From assembly GCF_001424545.1 (NCBI RefSeq), contig NZ_LMQL01000010.1:486673-550672 (forward strand): 64,000 bases of DNA, given 5' to 3'. The stretch is from Ramlibacter sp. Leaf400. GTDB taxonomy: Bacteria > Pseudomonadota > Gammaproteobacteria > Burkholderiales > Burkholderiaceae_C. The translations under genes and the position numbers were made by a program. This document shows positions 7,826 to 21,847 of this stretch, one piece after another. The notes below the pieces were generated by a model. That model was not told where the DNA came from, searched no databases, and saw nothing but the letters and a program-made list of their open reading frames with translations. Position 1 is the first letter of the stretch; every line of letters begins with the position of its first letter.

Positions 7826-9763
7826 ATGACGCCTTCGCAAATCCTTTCCGGCGCCGTGAACTCGCCCTCGACGGGCACGCAACGACAGGCCCCCCGGGCC
7901 AGCCACCACTTCCGCCAGTACGACGTCATGGGCGCGCACCCGGACGGCAGCGGCACGCGCTTCACCGTCTGGGCGCCCAACGCCCGCAGCGTCGGCGTCA
8001 CCGGCTCCTTCAACGGCTGGCACTGCGAACCCCTGCAACGGCTGGAGGACGGCAGCGGCCTCTGGCACGGGCGCATCGAAGGCGCCCGGCAGGGCGACTA
8101 CTACAAGTACCGCATCGAAGGCGCTCACGGCGGCTGGATGGACAAGGCCGACCCGTACGCCTTCCGCTGCGAGCACCCGCCCCACACCGCCTCCCAGGTC
8201 TGGGAGCTCTCCCACGAATGGGGCGACCGCGAGTGGATGGCCCGGCGCGCCGAGCGCCAGGGGCACCGCCAGCCGATGTCGATCTACGAGGTGCACCTGG
8301 GCTCCTGGCAGCGCGAGGAGGACGGCCGCGTCCTGAACTACCGCGACCTGGCCGTGCGCCTGGCCTCGCACTGCCGCACCATGGGCTTCACCCACGTGGA
8401 GCTGATGCCCGTGGCCGAGCATCCGTTCTACGGCTCCTGGGGCTACCAGACCACCGGCTACTACGCGCCCACCGCCCGCTACGGCACGCCGCAGGACCTG
8501 ATGGTGCTGGTGGACACGCTGCACCAGCACGGCATCGGCGTGCTGCTGGACTGGGTGGGGTCGCACTTCCCTTCGGACCCGCATGCGCTGGCCCGGTTCG
8601 ACGGCACCGAGCTGTACGAGCACGCCGACCCGCGCCTGGGCTTCCACCCGCAGTGGAACAGCCTGATCTTCAACTACGGCCGCTACGAGGTGCGCGACTT
8701 CCTGATCAGCAACGCGATCTTCTGGCTGGAGAAGTACCACTTCGACGGCCTGCGGGTCGACGCGGTGGCGTCGATGCTGTACCTGGACTTCTCGCGCGAG
8801 CCGGGCGAGTGGATCCCCAACGAGCACGGCGGCAACCAGAACCTGGAGGCGGTGCGCTTCCTGCAGGACCTCAACAGCGCGGTGTACGCCGCCTTCCCCG
8901 ACGTCCACATGATCGCCGAGGAGTCCACCGCCTGGGCCGGCGTCTCGCGGCCGGTGCACCACGGCGGCCTGGGCTTCGGCATGAAGTGGAACATGGGCTG
9001 GATGAACGACACGCTGCGCTACGCGCAGCGGCCGCACTTCTTCCGGCGCTGGCACGGCGACGACATCCGCTTTTCCTCCGTCTACGCCTTCGACGAGAAC
9101 TTCATGCTGCCGCTCTCGCACGACGAGGTGGTGTACGGCAAGGGCAGCCTGCTCGGGCGCCAGCCGGGCGACGAGTGGCAGCGCTTCGCCGGCCTGCGCG
9201 CGCTGTACGGCTACATGTGGACCCACCCGGGCAAGAAGCTGCTGTTCATGGGCGGCGAGTTCGGCCAGCTGCAGGAGTGGCACCACGAGCGCACGCTCGA
9301 CTGGCACCTGTGGGCGCGGCCGCTGCACGCGGGCGTGGCACGCTGGGTGTGCGACCTCAACGCGACCTACCGCCGCCTGGGCGCGCTGCACGCGAACGAC
9401 TTCCATCCGGAGGGCTTCGGCTGGCTGCCGGTCGAGACCTCGGAGCCGCAGACCGTGCTGGCGTTCGTGCGCCGCGGCAACCCGGGCGACCCGCTGGCCG
9501 TGGCCGTCACCAACCTGACCCCCGAGCCGCGCCTGGGCCTGCGGCTGGGCCTGCCCCGTGCGGGGACGTGGGAGGAGCTGCTCAACAGCGACGCCACCCA
9601 CTACGGCGGCAGCGGCATGGGCAACCTCGGCCGCGTGGTCGCGCACGACACCCCCCTGGCCGGACTGCCGGCCAGCGCATCGCTCACCTTGCCACCCCTG
9701 GCAACCCTGGTGCTCGTGGAACAGGCGCCCGAAGCACCCATGACTGGAGGAAATCGCCAATGA
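7826..9763 (+). CDS. glgB: 1,4-alpha-glucan branching enzyme
   Basis: A 645-residue GH13 enzyme that makes alpha-1,6 branches in glycogen. An N-terminal CBM48 module is seen in [20 protein letters not shown] (about residues 48-67). The catalytic barrel has [25 protein letters not shown] with the nucleophile Asp312, MIAEESTAW with acid/base Glu365, and [10 protein letters not shown]. It is shorter than the E. coli enzyme (728 aa) because the extra N-terminal N1 module is absent. Position 256 region reads DWVGSHFP where most members have DWVPAHFP. It opens the glycogen operon and ends in an ATGA overlap with glgC. Confidence 0.93.
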   Translation: MTPSQILSGAVNSPSTGTQRQAPRASHHFRQYDVMGAHPDGSGTRFTVWAPNARSVGVTGSFNGWHCEPLQRLEDGSGLWHGRIEGARQGDYYKYRIEGAHGGWMDKADPYAFRCEHPPHTASQVWELSHEWGDREWMARRAERQGHRQPMSIYEVHLGSWQREEDGRVLNYRDLAVRLASHCRTMGFTHVELMPVAEHPFYGSWGYQTTGYYAPTARYGTPQDLMVLVDTLHQHGIGVLLDWVGSHFPSDPHALARFDGTELYEHADPRLGFHPQWNSLIFNYGRYEVRDFLISNAIFWLEKYHFDGLRVDAVASMLYLDFSREPGEWIPNEHGGNQNLEAVRFLQDLNSAVYAAFPDVHMIAEESTAWAGVSRPVHHGGLGFGMKWNMGWMNDTLRYAQRPHFFRRWHGDDIRFSSVYAFDENFMLPLSHDEVVYGKGSLLGRQPGDEWQRFAGLRALYGYMWTHPGKKLLFMGGEFGQLQEWHHERTLDWHLWARPLHAGVARWVCDLNATYRRLGALHANDFHPEGFGWLPVETSEPQTVLAFVRRGNPGDPLAVAVTNLTPEPRLGLRLGLPRAGTWEELLNSDATHYGGSGMGNLGRVVAHDTPLAGLPASASLTLPPLATLVLVEQAPEAPMTGGNRQ

Positions 9764-11039
9764 CCGTTCATCGAAATGTGCTGGCCTTCGTGATGGCCGG
9801 CGGGGAAGGCTCGCGCCTGCACCCGCTGACCGCGGACCGCTGCAAGCCTGCAGTCCCGTTCAACGGCAAGCACAGGATCGTGGACTTCGTGCTGTCCAAC
9901 CTGGTGAATTCCGAGATCTACTCGGTCTACCTGCTGGTGCAGTACAAGTCGCAGTCGCTGATCGAGCACGTGCGGCAGACCTGGACGATGGCGCGCTTCA
10001 TGCCGCAGCACTTCGTCACCTGCGTGCCGCCGCAGATGCGCAACGGCCCCGAGTGGTTCCAGGGCACGGCCGACGCCGTGTACCAGAACATCCACCTGAT
10101 CGAGAGCATGAAGCCGGACATCGTGGCGGTCTTCGGCGCCGACCACATCTACCGCATGGACGTGCGGCAGATGATCGACTTCCACCTCCAGAGCGGCGCC
10201 CACGCCAGCGTGGCCACGCTGCCGGTGCGGCTGTCGCAGAGCGACCAGTTCGGCATCGTCGACATCGACGACAACAACCGGATCGTCGACTTCAAGGAAA
10301 AGCCCAAGGCCTGCAAGCCGATGCCGGGCAGCACCAGCCACGCGCTGGGCTCCATGGGCAACTACATCTTCAACGCCGACGTGCTGCTGGAGCAGCTGCG
10401 CAAGATGCACGAGAACGGCACCAGCGACTTCGGCAAGCACATCCTGCCGTCCATGGTGAAGACCCACAAGCTGGTGGCCTACGACTTCGACACCAACCAC
10501 ATCCCCGGCACCGAGCCCTACGAGGAGCACGGCTACTGGCGCGACGTGGGCACCATCGACGCCTACTTCCAGGCGCACTTCGACACCCTGGGCGCGGCGC
10601 CCAAGTTCCGCATGACCAATTCGCGCTGGCCGATCTACGCCAGCCCCGACCAGGCGGAATCGGCGCAGATCGAGAACGGCGTGATCAACCGCTCGGTGGT
10701 GGGCTCGGGCAGCATCGTCGACGGCGCGGCGCTGGACCACGCCATGCTGCGCCGCTCGGTCCACGTCGACCGCGGCGCCCGGCTGGAGCACTGCATCGTG
10801 ATGGAGCGCTCGCGCATCGGCCGCGGCGCCCAGGTGCACCGCGCCATCATCGACCAGGACAACGACGTGCCCGCCGGCGAGCGCATCGGCTTCGACCTGG
10901 AGCAGGACCGGCGCCGCTTCCACGTCACCGAGAGCGGCATCGTGGTGGTGCCGGCCGGCTACTTCCGGCCCGGCTCCGGGCACCACGCCACGACGCGCGG
11001 CACGGTGCGCGCCGGCAAGGGCAAGCTGGAGGTGGTTGC

Positions 11040-11043
<4 letters not shown>
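9760..11043 (+). CDS. glgC: Glucose-1-phosphate adenylyltransferase (ADP-glucose pyrophosphorylase)
   Basis: A 427-residue enzyme that makes ADP-glucose, the glucosyl donor for glycogen synthase. The nucleotide-binding start is [24 protein letters not shown], followed by the GlgC-type segments [20 protein letters not shown] and [16 protein letters not shown]. The C-terminal part is a left-handed beta-helix ([20 protein letters not shown] and following). TGGAGG lies ten bases upstream of the ATG. The start overlaps the glgB stop as ATGA, and the stop overlaps the glgX start in the same way, indicating coupled translation. Confidence 0.94.
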
Positions 11044-13198
<2,155 letters not shown>

Positions 13199-13202
<4 letters not shown>

Positions 13203-15055
13203 GGTGCGCGCACGCCATGCGCTTCGGCGCGTCGCTGCGGCCGGAGGGCGGGGTGGATTTCCGGCTCTGGGGGCCCGGCGCGAAGCGGGCGGAACTGGCG
13301 CTCCACGAAAAACCAGGCGCCACGCCGCGCCTGCTGCCCGCGCGGCGAGACGAGCAGGGTTGGTGGGAATGCCACGTGCCCGAAGCCGGCGCCGGCACGC
13401 TCTACCAGTGGCGCATCGACGGCGAGCAGTCGGTGCCCGACCCGGCATCGCGACACAACCCGGACGGCGTCCATGAGCCCAGCGCGGTCGTCGACCCGCT
13501 GGCCTTCCAGTGGGACGACGACTGGACCGGTCGCCCCTGGCACGAGGTCGTGCTGTACGAACTGCACGTGGGCGCCTTCACGCCCGAGGGCACCTTCGCC
13601 GCGGCGCAAGGACGCCTGCCGCAGCTGGCGCAGCTGGGCATCACGGCGGTCGAGCTGATGCCGCTGGCGGATTTCCCGGGCCGCTTCGGCTGGGGCTACG
13701 ACGGCGTGCTGCCGTTCGCGCCCCACGCCGCCTACGGCACGCCCGACCAGCTCAAGGCCTTCATCCAGGCGGCGCACCGCCTGGGACTGATGGTGTTCCT
13801 GGACGTGGTCTACAACCACTTCGGGCCCGACGGCAACTACCTGCACCGCTACGCACCGGGCTTCTTCTCGCGCACGCGCAGCAGCCCCTGGGGGGCGGCG
13901 ATCAACTTCGACGGGCCGGACAGCCGGCCGGTGCGCGACTTCTTCATCGACAACGCGGTCTACTGGACCACCGAGTACCGCTTCGACGGCCTGCGGCTGG
14001 ACGCGGTGCACGCGATCGCCGACGACAGCCGGCCGCACGTCCTGGAAGAGCTCTCCACCCGCGTGCGCGAATCCACCCGCGGCCGGCACGTCCACCTGGT
14101 GCTGGAGAACGAGAACAACCACCACGAGCGGCTCGCCACCCGGCCCGAGCCCGGCCGCTACGACGGCCAGTGGAACGACGACTTCCACCATGCGCTGCAC
14201 GTCGCGCTCACCGGCGAGACCAGCGGCTACTACCACGACTACGGCCACGCCGCGGCCGAGGCGCCGCTCCAACTCCTGGCGCGGTCGCTGTCGCACGGCA
14301 TGCTGTTCGAGGACAGCGCGCGCAAGCCCGGCGGTGCGCGCGAGGCGCCGCGGCCCACGCCACCGGTGCCGCTGTCGGCGCTGGTGAACTTCGCGCACAA
14401 CCACGACCAGGTCGGCAACCGCGCCTTCGGCGAACGGCTGGCCGCGCTGGTCGGGCCCGACGCCGCGCCGCTGGCGACGCTGCTGGCCCTGCTCACCCCG
14501 GCCGTGCCCATGCTGTTCCTGGGCGAGGAGTTCGGCAGCACCCGCCCGTGGCTGTACTTCGCCGACTGGCAGGGCGAGCTGAAGAAGGCCGTGCAGGAAG
14601 GCCGCAAGCGCGAGTTCGGCCATGTGAACAAGGTGGTGGACGGCAAGCCCCTGCCGCTGCCGGACCCATGCAGTGCCGACACCTTCGACGCCAGCCGGCC
14701 GGGCGACGACGAGCGCGACGGCGAACGCGGCCGCGCCTGGCAGGCCATGGTGCGCAGCGCCCTGGCCGCCCGGTGGCAGTGGATCGTGCCGCGGCAGGAG
14801 CAGTTGCTGACCGGACAGCACACCGCGCAGCGCGTCGGCGAGACCGGCCTGGCCGTGCAGTGGCGCTACGGCGACGGCCAGGTGCTGTCGCTGGAGATCA
14901 ACCTCGGGCCCGCGCCGCTGGCCGTGCCCGACAAGCACGTCGGGCCGGTGGAACCGCAGGACGTCTTCCTTCACCGCTGGCCGGCCGACGCCGCCCCCGG
15001 CACCTGGCCCGCCTGGGCCGCCCGCTGGCGCATTGGTACGGAGATCACGCAGTGA
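13199..15055 (+). CDS. treZ: Malto-oligosyltrehalose trehalohydrolase
   Basis: A 618-residue GH13 enzyme that releases trehalose from maltooligosyl-trehalose. Features are an N-terminal beta-sandwich (VDFRLWGPGAKRAELALHE), then VVLYELHVGAFTPEGTF, DVVYNHFGPDGNYLHRY, GLRLDAVHAI with the nucleophile Asp, LVLENENNH with the acid/base Glu, and NHDQVGNRAFGERL. These features separate TreZ from GlgB. I chose the ATG at 13199 that overlaps the glgX stop; ATGs a few codons later (for example before RFGASL) are alternatives. A repeat-filled gap of 166 bp separates it from the malQ-treY gene. Confidence 0.92.
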
Positions 15056-15221
15056 CGGGCACCCTGAACCTCAACCCATACCCGTCATTCCCGCGAAGGT
15101 GGGAATCCAGTGCTTCCGCCTGCACAGCAAATCGGAAGCCCTGGATCCCCGCCTCCGCGGGGACGACGTGGAAGCCCTGGGTCCCCGCCTCCGCGGGGAC
15201 GACGGTCCTTGTGAATCCCCC
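15056..15221. repeat. REP-like palindromic element, copy 3 (with an extra arm), inside the treZ/malQ-treY gap
   Basis: The gap holds the arm GTCATTCCCGCGAAGGTGGGAA, here split by one mismatch, and then two copies of the right arm (CCCCGCCTCCGCGGGGACGACG) placed 36 bp apart near 15147 and 15183. It therefore looks like one element with a duplicated right half. No separate gene is seen. The frame of the next gene reads through the repeat, but that extension is not protein-like. Confidence 0.8.
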
Positions 15222-18200
15222 ATGAGCCTCGAAGCCGAAACGCACGACCTCGCCCAGCAGGCCGAACGCCATGGCGTCGCCCTGCGCTACCACTCCTTCT
15301 GGGGCGAGGACCTCCAGGTGGCGCCCGAGGTGCTGGCCCAGGCCCTCGACAGCATGGGTCTGCGCCATGCGCCCCCGCCCGCCGCCGAAGGCCTGCCGCC
15401 GGTGCAGGTGGTGGCCGAAGGCGAGCCGGCGCGCATCGCGTGGACCGGCGGTCCGGCGGGCGGCCGCTGGCAGCTCACGCCCGAGGACGGCGGCGAGTCC
15501 TCGCAGGGCGAGGTCCGGCGCGAAGGCGAGCTGTCGGTGATCGAGCTGCCGCCCGCTCCGCGCATCGGCTACTGGCGGCTCGTGGTCGACGGACAGCCGT
15601 CCTACTGCCTGCTGGTGGTCGCGCCCAAGCGCTGCTGGGCACCGCAATCGCTGCTGGAGGGCCAGCGCTGGTGGGGCTGCACCATCCAGCTCTACGCGCT
15701 GCGCTCCGCCCGCAACTGGGGCATCGGGGACTTCGGCGACCTGCGCCGGCTGGTGGACACGGCGGCGCGCCAGGGCGCGTCGTTCATCGGCCTGTCGCCG
15801 CTGCACGCGCTGTTCCCGCACCGGCCCGAGGTGGCCAGCCCGTACAGCCCCTCCAGCCGCACGGCGCTCAACCCGATCTACCTGGACGTGCAGGCCCTGG
15901 CCGAACTGTCGGGTTGCGAAGAGGCCCTGCGCAAGCTGCACGGCGAGGAGTTCCAGCACCGGCTGCGCCGCCTGCGCGAAGCCGAGCTGGTGGACTACCC
16001 CGCCGTGGCCGCCGCCAAGGAGGAGATGCTGGCCATCCTGTGGCGGCACTTCGAGCAGCACGAGATGCACCCGGGCAGCTCGCGCGGCGCGCACTTCGCC
16101 AGCTACATGCAGGAGCGCGAGACGACGCTCGGCCCGCATGCGCTGTTCGAGGCCGTGCAGGGCCACCTCTACGCCACCGACCCGCACGTGTGGGGCTGGC
16201 CGGCCTGGCCCGAGGCCTGGCGCGACCCCGAAGGCGAGGCGGTGCGGGCTTTCCGCCAGGACCACGCGTCGGCGGTGCGCTACCGCTTCTGGCTGCAGTG
16301 GCTGTGCGAGGTGCAGCTCGAATCGGTGCAGCGCTACGCCCGCACGCGCGGCATGGGGCTGGGCCTGTACTGCGACCTGGCGGTGGGCGTCAACGAAGGC
16401 GGCGCCGAGACCTGGATGCAGCCCTCGCTCTACGCCCTGGGCATGCATGTGGGCGCACCGCCCGACCCGCTGAACGCGCTGGGCCAGAACTGGGGCCTGC
16501 CGCCGCTCAACCCGGTGCAGCTGCAGGCCGCCCGCTACGCCCCCTTCATCGAGACGCTGCGCGCCAACATGCGGCACTGCGGCGCGCTGCGCATGGACCA
16601 CGTGATGGCGCTGATGCGCCTGTTCTGGATCGGCGGCCGCGGCGGCACCTACGTCACCTATCCGCTGCAGGACCTGCTGGGCATCCTGGCGCTGGAGAGC
16701 CATCGCCACCGCTGCCTGGTGATCGGCGAGGACCTGGGCAACGTGGCGCCCGCCATGCGCGACGCCATGCGAGAGCGCAGCCTGCTGTCCTACCGGCCGC
16801 TGCTGTTCGAACGCGCCGCCGACGGCAGCTTCCGCCCGCCGGGCGAGTGGCAGCCGCAGGCGCTGGCGGTGGTCAGCACGCACGACCTGCCCACGCTGCG
16901 CGGCTTCTGGCTGGGCGAAGACCTGGAGCTGGTCGCCAGCCTGGGCCTGTTCCCCGACGAGGCCGCGCGCGAGCGCGCCGTGATCGACCGCTCGCAGGAC
17001 CGGGCCCGCCTGCTGCTCGCGCTGCAGCACCAGGGCCTGCTGCCGCCCGACGCCAGCGCGCAGCCCACATCGGTGCCCGACGCCACGCCCGCCTTCGTCG
17101 CCGGCGTCTACGCCTACCTGGCCCGCACGCCCAGCTGGCTGGTGGGCGTGCAGCTGGAGGACGTGACCGGCCAGCGGCTGCAGGTCAACGTGCCCGGCAC
17201 CACCGAGGACCGCTTCCCCAACTGGCGGCGCAAGCTGTCGGTGGCGGTGGAGGACCTGGCCAGCGACGAGCGCTTCGCCGCCGTCGCCGCCGTGCTGCGC
17301 GCCGAGCGCAGCGGCCCCGCCCCCGACACCGCGCCGGCCGAGCTGCCGCCGCTGGACAGCGCGCGCATCCCGGTGGCCACCTACCGCGTGCAGTTCCACG
17401 AAGGCTGCCGCTTCACCGACGTGGCCGAGGCCGTGCCCTACCTGCACGCGCTGGGCATCAGCCACCTGTACAGCTCGCCGTTCCTGCGGGCGCGGCCGGG
17501 CAGCACCCACGGCTACGACATCGTCGACCACGGCGCGCTCAACCCCGAGGTGGGCGACGAGGAGGACTTCGAGCGCATGTGCCGCGCGCTGCGCCGCCAC
17601 GGCATGGGCCAGATGCTGGACCTGGTGCCCAACCACATGGGCGTGCTGGAGGCCGACAACGCCTGGTGGCTGGAGATGCTGGAGCATGGCCAGGCCTCGG
17701 CCCACTCCCAGACCTTCGACATCGAGTGGCAACCGGCCGCGCCCGAGATGGCCGGTCGCGTGCTGCTGCCGGTGCTGGGCGACCACTACGGCCGGGTGCT
17801 GGAGTCGGGCGAGCTGCAGCTGCATTTCAATGCCGAAGCCGGCGAGTTCGGCCTGCGCTACTGGAACCACCGCTTCCCGGTCGACCCGGCCACCTACCCC
17901 GGCATCCTGGCCGTTCTGCCGGCGCCGCCCGCGCAGGACGAGGCCGAGAGCGACAGCCATGCGGTGGTCGCCTCCCTGCTCGCCTCGTTCGAGCGGCTGC
18001 CGCCGCGCGACAGCAGCGACGACGAGCAGCGCCGCGCCCGCGTGCGCGACGCCTCGATCTACAAGCGCAACCTGGCGCGCCTGGTGGCGCGCAACGAATG
18101 GCTGCAGCACTGGGTGGACAGCTGCGTGCAGCGCTTCAACGGCAACCCGGCCGATCCGGCCAGCTTCGACCTGCTGGACCGGCTGCTCTCGCGCCAGGCG

Positions 18201-20273
18201 TACCGGCTGGCCGACTGGCACACGGCCAGCGACGACGTCAACTACCGCCGCTTCTTCGACGTCAACACCCTGGCGGCGCTGCGGATGGAACGCCAGGAGG
18301 TGTTCGAGGCCACGCACGCGCGCGTGCTGCAGTGGCTGCAGGACGGCCACCTGGACGCGCTGCGGCTGGACCACCCCGACGGGCTGTCCGACCCGCAGCA
18401 GTACTTCCAGCGGCTGCAGGCCCGCCATGCACGCCAGGCCGAGGTGGCCGGCCGCGAGCCCCGCGCGCTCTACCTGGTGGTGGAGAAGATCCTGGCCGAA
18501 CATGAGCCGCTGTCGCACCAGTGGCCGGTGCACGGCGACACCGGCTACCGCTTCGCCAGCCTGGTCAACGGCCTGTTCGTGGACGGCACGCGGGCCGCGG
18601 AGATGGAGCGGGCCTACCGCGACTTCAGCGGCGAGCAGGAGGCCTTCACCGAGATCGTCTACCAGTGCAAGCGGCTGATCATCGAGACCTCGCTGTTCTC
18701 GGAGCTGAACTGGCTGGTGGAGGCGATGTACCGCATCACCCGCGCCAACCGGCGCCGCTGCGACTTCACCCGCAACCGGCTGCGGCTGGCGCTGGCCGAG
18801 ATCGCGGCGGGCTTTCCGGTCTACCGCACCTACCTGCGCCCCGGCGACACGCCCAGCCCGGCCGACCGCCGGCACATCGACTGGGCGGTGGCGGCCGCGC
18901 TGCGGCGCCTGGGGGGCTCGGAGGCCGGCGTGCTGGACCACGTGCGCGAAGTGCTGCTGGGCGAAGGCGAGGCGGCGGGCGTGCCGCCGGAGCAGCGCGG
19001 CCGCTTCCTGGCCCGCTGGCAGCAATTCACCTCGCCGGTGATGGCCAAGGCGGTGGAGGACACGGCCTTCTACCGCTACCTGCGCCTGACCTCGCTCAAC
19101 GAGGTGGGCGGCGAGCCGGCCAGCTACGGCCTGTCGGTGGCCGCCTTCCATGGCGCCAACCAGGCGCGCGAGCGGCACCGGCCGCACTGCCTGCTGGCCA
19201 CCTCCACCCACGACAGCAAGCGCGGCGAGGACCTGCGCGCGCGCATCGACGTGCTGTCCGAGTTGCCGCAGCTTTGGACCGAGACGCTGCAGCGCTGGGC
19301 CGGCTGGGCCGAGATGTACCTCACCGAGACCGAGGCCGGCGTGGCGCCCTCGCGCAACGACATCTGGCTGCTGTTCCAGACGCTGGCGGGCCTGTGGCCG
19401 GCCGAGGTGCCGCATGCGCAGGATCGCGAGTCGCTGCGGCTGCGCCTGCAGGAGTACATGCGCAAGGCGGTGCGCGAGGCCAAGCAGCACACCAGCTGGA
19501 CCTGCCCCGACAAGGCCTACGAGGACGCGCTGGCCCGCTACATCGACGCGGTGCTGCGGCCCGGCTCGCCCAACCCCTTCGTCGACGAGCTGCAGAAGTT
19601 CACCGCCCGCGTCGCGCCCTGGGGCTGGCGCAACAGCCTGGCGCAGGTGGCGCTGAAGTTCACCGTGCCGGGCGTGCCCGACGTGTACCAGGGCTGCGAG
19701 CAGTGGAACTTCAGCCTGGTCGACCCGGACAACCGGCGGCCGGTGGACTTCGGCCAGCTGCAGCGCGGCCTGGCCGAGCTGCAGGCGCAGTGCCGCGACG
19801 GCGTCCCGCCCGCGTCGCTCTGGCGGCAGCTGCACGCCGGCATGGCCGACGGGCGCATCAAGCACCTGGTCACCTGGCGCCTGCTGCAGCTGCGGCAGGC
19901 GATGCGCGAGCTGTTCCGCGACGGCGCCTACCAGCCGCTGGCCGCCGAGGGCCCGGCGGGCGACCATGCCATCGCCTTCCTGCGCACGCGCGACGACCGG
20001 GCGGTGCTGGTGGTCGCGGCGCGCCTGGCCTGCACGCTGTGCGACAGCGCCGAGACGCGCTGGACGCCCGCCCTCTGGCGCGGCACGCAGCTGCGCGCCG
20101 CCGAGGCCGCGGGCCTGCGCAAGTGGCCGCGCTGGCGCAACTGGCTGACCGGCGAGGAGGTCGCCGGGGCCGGGCCCGACGGGTCGCTGGCCGTGGAGAC
20201 GCTGTTCGCCGGCGCCGCCGGCCTGCCCTTCGCCGTGCTGGTGGCGCAGGGCCCGCGCGAGGGGGCCGAATGA
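15222..20273 (+). CDS. Fusion of 4-alpha-glucanotransferase (MalQ) and malto-oligosyltrehalose synthase (TreY)
   Basis: A single 1683-residue polypeptide with two glycoside hydrolase modules. Residues of about 1-700 are a GH77 amylomaltase: [54 protein letters not shown] and [14 protein letters not shown] short linker follows. Residues of about 715-1680 are a GH13 Tre[56 protein letters not shown] and [16 protein letters not shown]. MalQ reshuffles short maltodextrins; TreY turns the reducing end into a trehalose unit for TreZ. The frame shows no break between the modules, and both keep catalytic motifs. The start is the ATG at 15222. The stop overlaps glgA as ATGA. Confidence 0.92.
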   Translation: MSLEAETHDLAQQAERHGVALRYHSFWGEDLQVAPEVLAQALDSMGLRHAPPPAAEGLPPVQVVAEGEPARIAWTGGPAGGRWQLTPEDGGESSQGEVRREGELSVIELPPAPRIGYWRLVVDGQPSYCLLVVAPKRCWAPQSLLEGQRWWGCTIQLYALRSARNWGIGDFGDLRRLVDTAARQGASFIGLSPLHALFPHRPEVASPYSPSSRTALNPIYLDVQALAELSGCEEALRKLHGEEFQHRLRRLREAELVDYPAVAAAKEEMLAILWRHFEQHEMHPGSSRGAHFASYMQERETTLGPHALFEAVQGHLYATDPHVWGWPAWPEAWRDPEGEAVRAFRQDHASAVRYRFWLQWLCEVQLESVQRYARTRGMGLGLYCDLAVGVNEGGAETWMQPSLYALGMHVGAPPDPLNALGQNWGLPPLNPVQLQAARYAPFIETLRANMRHCGALRMDHVMALMRLFWIGGRGGTYVTYPLQDLLGILALESHRHRCLVIGEDLGNVAPAMRDAMRERSLLSYRPLLFERAADGSFRPPGEWQPQALAVVSTHDLPTLRGFWLGEDLELVASLGLFPDEAARERAVIDRSQDRARLLLALQHQGLLPPDASAQPTSVPDATPAFVAGVYAYLARTPSWLVGVQLEDVTGQRLQVNVPGTTEDRFPNWRRKLSVAVEDLASDERFAAVAAVLRAERSGPAPDTAPAELPPLDSARIPVATYRVQFHEGCRFTDVAEAVPYLHALGISHLYSSPFLRARPGSTHGYDIVDHGALNPEVGDEEDFERMCRALRRHGMGQMLDLVPNHMGVLEADNAWWLEMLEHGQASAHSQTFDIEWQPAAPEMAGRVLLPVLGDHYGRVLESGELQLHFNAEAGEFGLRYWNHRFPVDPATYPGILAVLPAPPAQDEAESDSHAVVASLLASFERLPPRDSSDDEQRRARVRDASIYKRNLARLVARNEWLQHWVDSCVQRFNGNPADPASFDLLDRLLSRQAYRLADWHTASDDVNYRRFFDVNTLAALRMERQEVFEATHARVLQWLQDGHLDALRLDHPDGLSDPQQYFQRLQARHARQAEVAGREPRALYLVVEKILAEHEPLSHQWPVHGDTGYRFASLVNGLFVDGTRAAEMERAYRDFSGEQEAFTEIVYQCKRLIIETSLFSELNWLVEAMYRITRANRRRCDFTRNRLRLALAEIAAGFPVYRTYLRPGDTPSPADRRHIDWAVAAALRRLGGSEAGVLDHVREVLLGEGEAAGVPPEQRGRFLARWQQFTSPVMAKAVEDTAFYRYLRLTSLNEVGGEPASYGLSVAAFHGANQARERHRPHCLLATSTHDSKRGEDLRARIDVLSELPQLWTETLQRWAGWAEMYLTETEAGVAPSRNDIWLLFQTLAGLWPAEVPHAQDRESLRLRLQEYMRKAVREAKQHTSWTCPDKAYEDALARYIDAVLRPGSPNPFVDELQKFTARVAPWGWRNSLAQVALKFTVPGVPDVYQGCEQWNFSLVDPDNRRPVDFGQLQRGLAELQAQCRDGVPPASLWRQLHAGMADGRIKHLVTWRLLQLRQAMRELFRDGAYQPLAAEGPAGDHAIAFLRTRDDRAVLVVAARLACTLCDSAETRWTPALWRGTQLRAAEAAGLRKWPRWRNWLTGEEVAGAGPDGSLAVETLFAGAAGLPFAVLVAQGPREGAE

Positions 20274-21751
20274 AGATCCTGTTCGCCACGCCCGAGTGCG
20301 CCCCCTGGGTCAAGACCGGCGGCCTGGGCGACGTGAGCGGCGCCCTGCCTACGGCCCTGGCGGCCCTGGGGCACGACGTGCGGGTGCTGCTGCCCGCCTA
20401 CCGCGGCATGAAGGTCAGCGGCGAGGTCGGCGACGGCGTCGACCTGCCGGCCGACGGCCCCTGGCCGGCGGCGCAGCTGCTGCCGGTGCGCACCGACAGC
20501 GGCGTCACGCTGTTGCTGCTGGCCTGCCCCGCGCTCTACCAGCGGGCCGGCGGGCCGTACGTGGACGCCACCGGCCACGACTACCCCGACAACGTGCGGC
20601 GCTTCGGCTTCCTCAGCCGCATCGCCGCGATGCTGGGCACCGCGCGCTCGCCGCTGGAGGGCTGGCAGGCCGACGTGGTCCACGCCAACGACTGGCCCTG
20701 CTCGCTGGCGCCGCTGTACCTGGCGCAGGCACGCGAGGCGAATGCGCACGAGGCGGTCGCGGCCGGCGTGGTGACCATCCACAACATGGCCTTCCAGGGC
20801 GTGTTCCCCATGGAGCACGCCGACCTGCTGGCGATCCCCGGCCACTGGCGCGGCCTGGAGGGCGTGGAGTTCTGGGGCCAGCTGTCCATGCTCAAGGGCG
20901 GCCTGCAGTTCGCCGACGCGATCACCACGGTAAGCCCCACCTACGCGCAGGAGATCCAGACGCCGGAGTTCGGCGCGGGGCTGGACGGCGTGCTGCGGTC
21001 GCGCGCCGACCGCCTGGCCGGCATCCTCAACGGCATCGACCCGCAGGTGTGGAACCCCGCGACCGATCCGCTGCTGCCGCACCGCTTCGGCCCCGGCGAC
21101 TTCGCCGGCAAGTCGCGCAACAAGGCCGCGCTGCAGGCGCAGTGCGGGCTGCGTCCCGATCCCGGCGCGCTGGTGTTCGGCATGGTCAGCCGGCTCACCT
21201 CGCAAAAGGGCATCGACCTGGTCCTGGGCCAGCTGGAGCTGCTGCTGCGCGACGGCGCACAGGTGGTGATCCTGGGCACCGGCGACGCGGGCCTGCAGCA
21301 GGCGCTGACGGAAGCAGCGGCGCGGTCGCCCAAGGCCATGAGCGTGACGGTGGGCTTCAGCGAGGCGCTGGCGCACCTGGTCGAGGCCGGGGCCGATGCC
21401 TTCCTCATGCCTTCGCGTTTCGAGCCCTGCGGGCTGAACCAGATGTACAGCCAGGCCTACGGCACGCCGCCCCTGGTCGGCGGCACCGGCGGGCTGGTCG
21501 ATTCGGTGGTGGACGCCACCGCGGACCCGGCCAGGGGCACCGGCTTCGTCATGCGCTCGCCCGATGCCCACGGCTTCGCCGATGCCGTCTCGCGGCTGCG
21601 CACGGCATGGCGCAACCCCAAGGCCTGGCGGCGGCTGCAGGTGAACGGGATGGCCAAGGGATTCGGCTGGGAGGCCAGCGCGCGGCGCTACGTCGAGGTG
21701 TACGAACAGGCGATCGAACGCGCGCGGCCGCGGTTCTTCACGACGGCGTAA
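20270..21751 (+). CDS. glgA: Glycogen synthase (ADP-glucose type)
   Basis: A 493-residue GT5 enzyme that adds glucose from ADP-glucose to glycogen. The N-terminus [27 protein letters not shown] holds the KTGGL donor-binding motif. The C-terminal half has GMVSRLTSQKGIDLVLGQ and MPSRFEPCGLNQMYSQAYGTPPLV, with the catalytic Glu region. The length is close to the E. coli enzyme (477 aa). It closes the operon. Its start overlaps the malQ-treY stop as ATGA. A REP-like repeat follows directly and separates it from a convergent gene. Confidence 0.94.
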   Translation: MKILFATPECAPWVKTGGLGDVSGALPTALAALGHDVRVLLPAYRGMKVSGEVGDGVDLPADGPWPAAQLLPVRTDSGVTLLLLACPALYQRAGGPYVDATGHDYPDNVRRFGFLSRIAAMLGTARSPLEGWQADVVHANDWPCSLAPLYLAQAREANAHEAVAAGVVTIHNMAFQGVFPMEHADLLAIPGHWRGLEGVEFWGQLSMLKGGLQFADAITTVSPTYAQEIQTPEFGAGLDGVLRSRADRLAGILNGIDPQVWNPATDPLLPHRFGPGDFAGKSRNKAALQAQCGLRPDPGALVFGMVSRLTSQKGIDLVLGQLELLLRDGAQVVILGTGDAGLQQALTEAAARSPKAMSVTVGFSEALAHLVEAGADAFLMPSRFEPCGLNQMYSQAYGTPPLVGGTGGLVDSVVDATADPARGTGFVMRSPDAHGFADAVSRLRTAWRNPKAWRRLQVNGMAKGFGWEASARRYVEVYEQAIERARPRFFTTA

Positions 21752-21756
21752 AACGC

Positions 21757-21846
21757 CTCGTCATCCTCGCGAAGGCGGGGACCCAGGGCTTTCGGCAGTC
21801 CGCTGAAGGCGGACGCACTGGATCCCCGCCTTCGCGGGGATGACGG
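21757..21846. repeat. REP-like palindromic element, copy 4
   Basis: The arms are CGTCATCCTCGCGAAGGCGGGG and GATCCCCGCCTTCGCGGGGATGACG (each split by its own centre), with a small GTCCGCTGAAGGCGGAC hairpin between them. It lies between the convergent genes glgA and the FMN reductase gene, a plausible bidirectional terminator position. Confidence 0.85.
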
Positions 21847-21847
21847 G

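Noticed and set aside
15033..15221. N-terminal extension of the malQ-treY reading frame through the REP-like repeat
   Set aside because: The extension only translates the repeat arms; the ATG at 15222 starts the protein-like sequence.
15045..19967. A 1640-codon open frame on the - strand opposite the malQ-treY gene
   Set aside because: Low-complexity translation rich in Arg, His and Val with no recognisable domain. It is the mirror of a long GC-rich coding frame.
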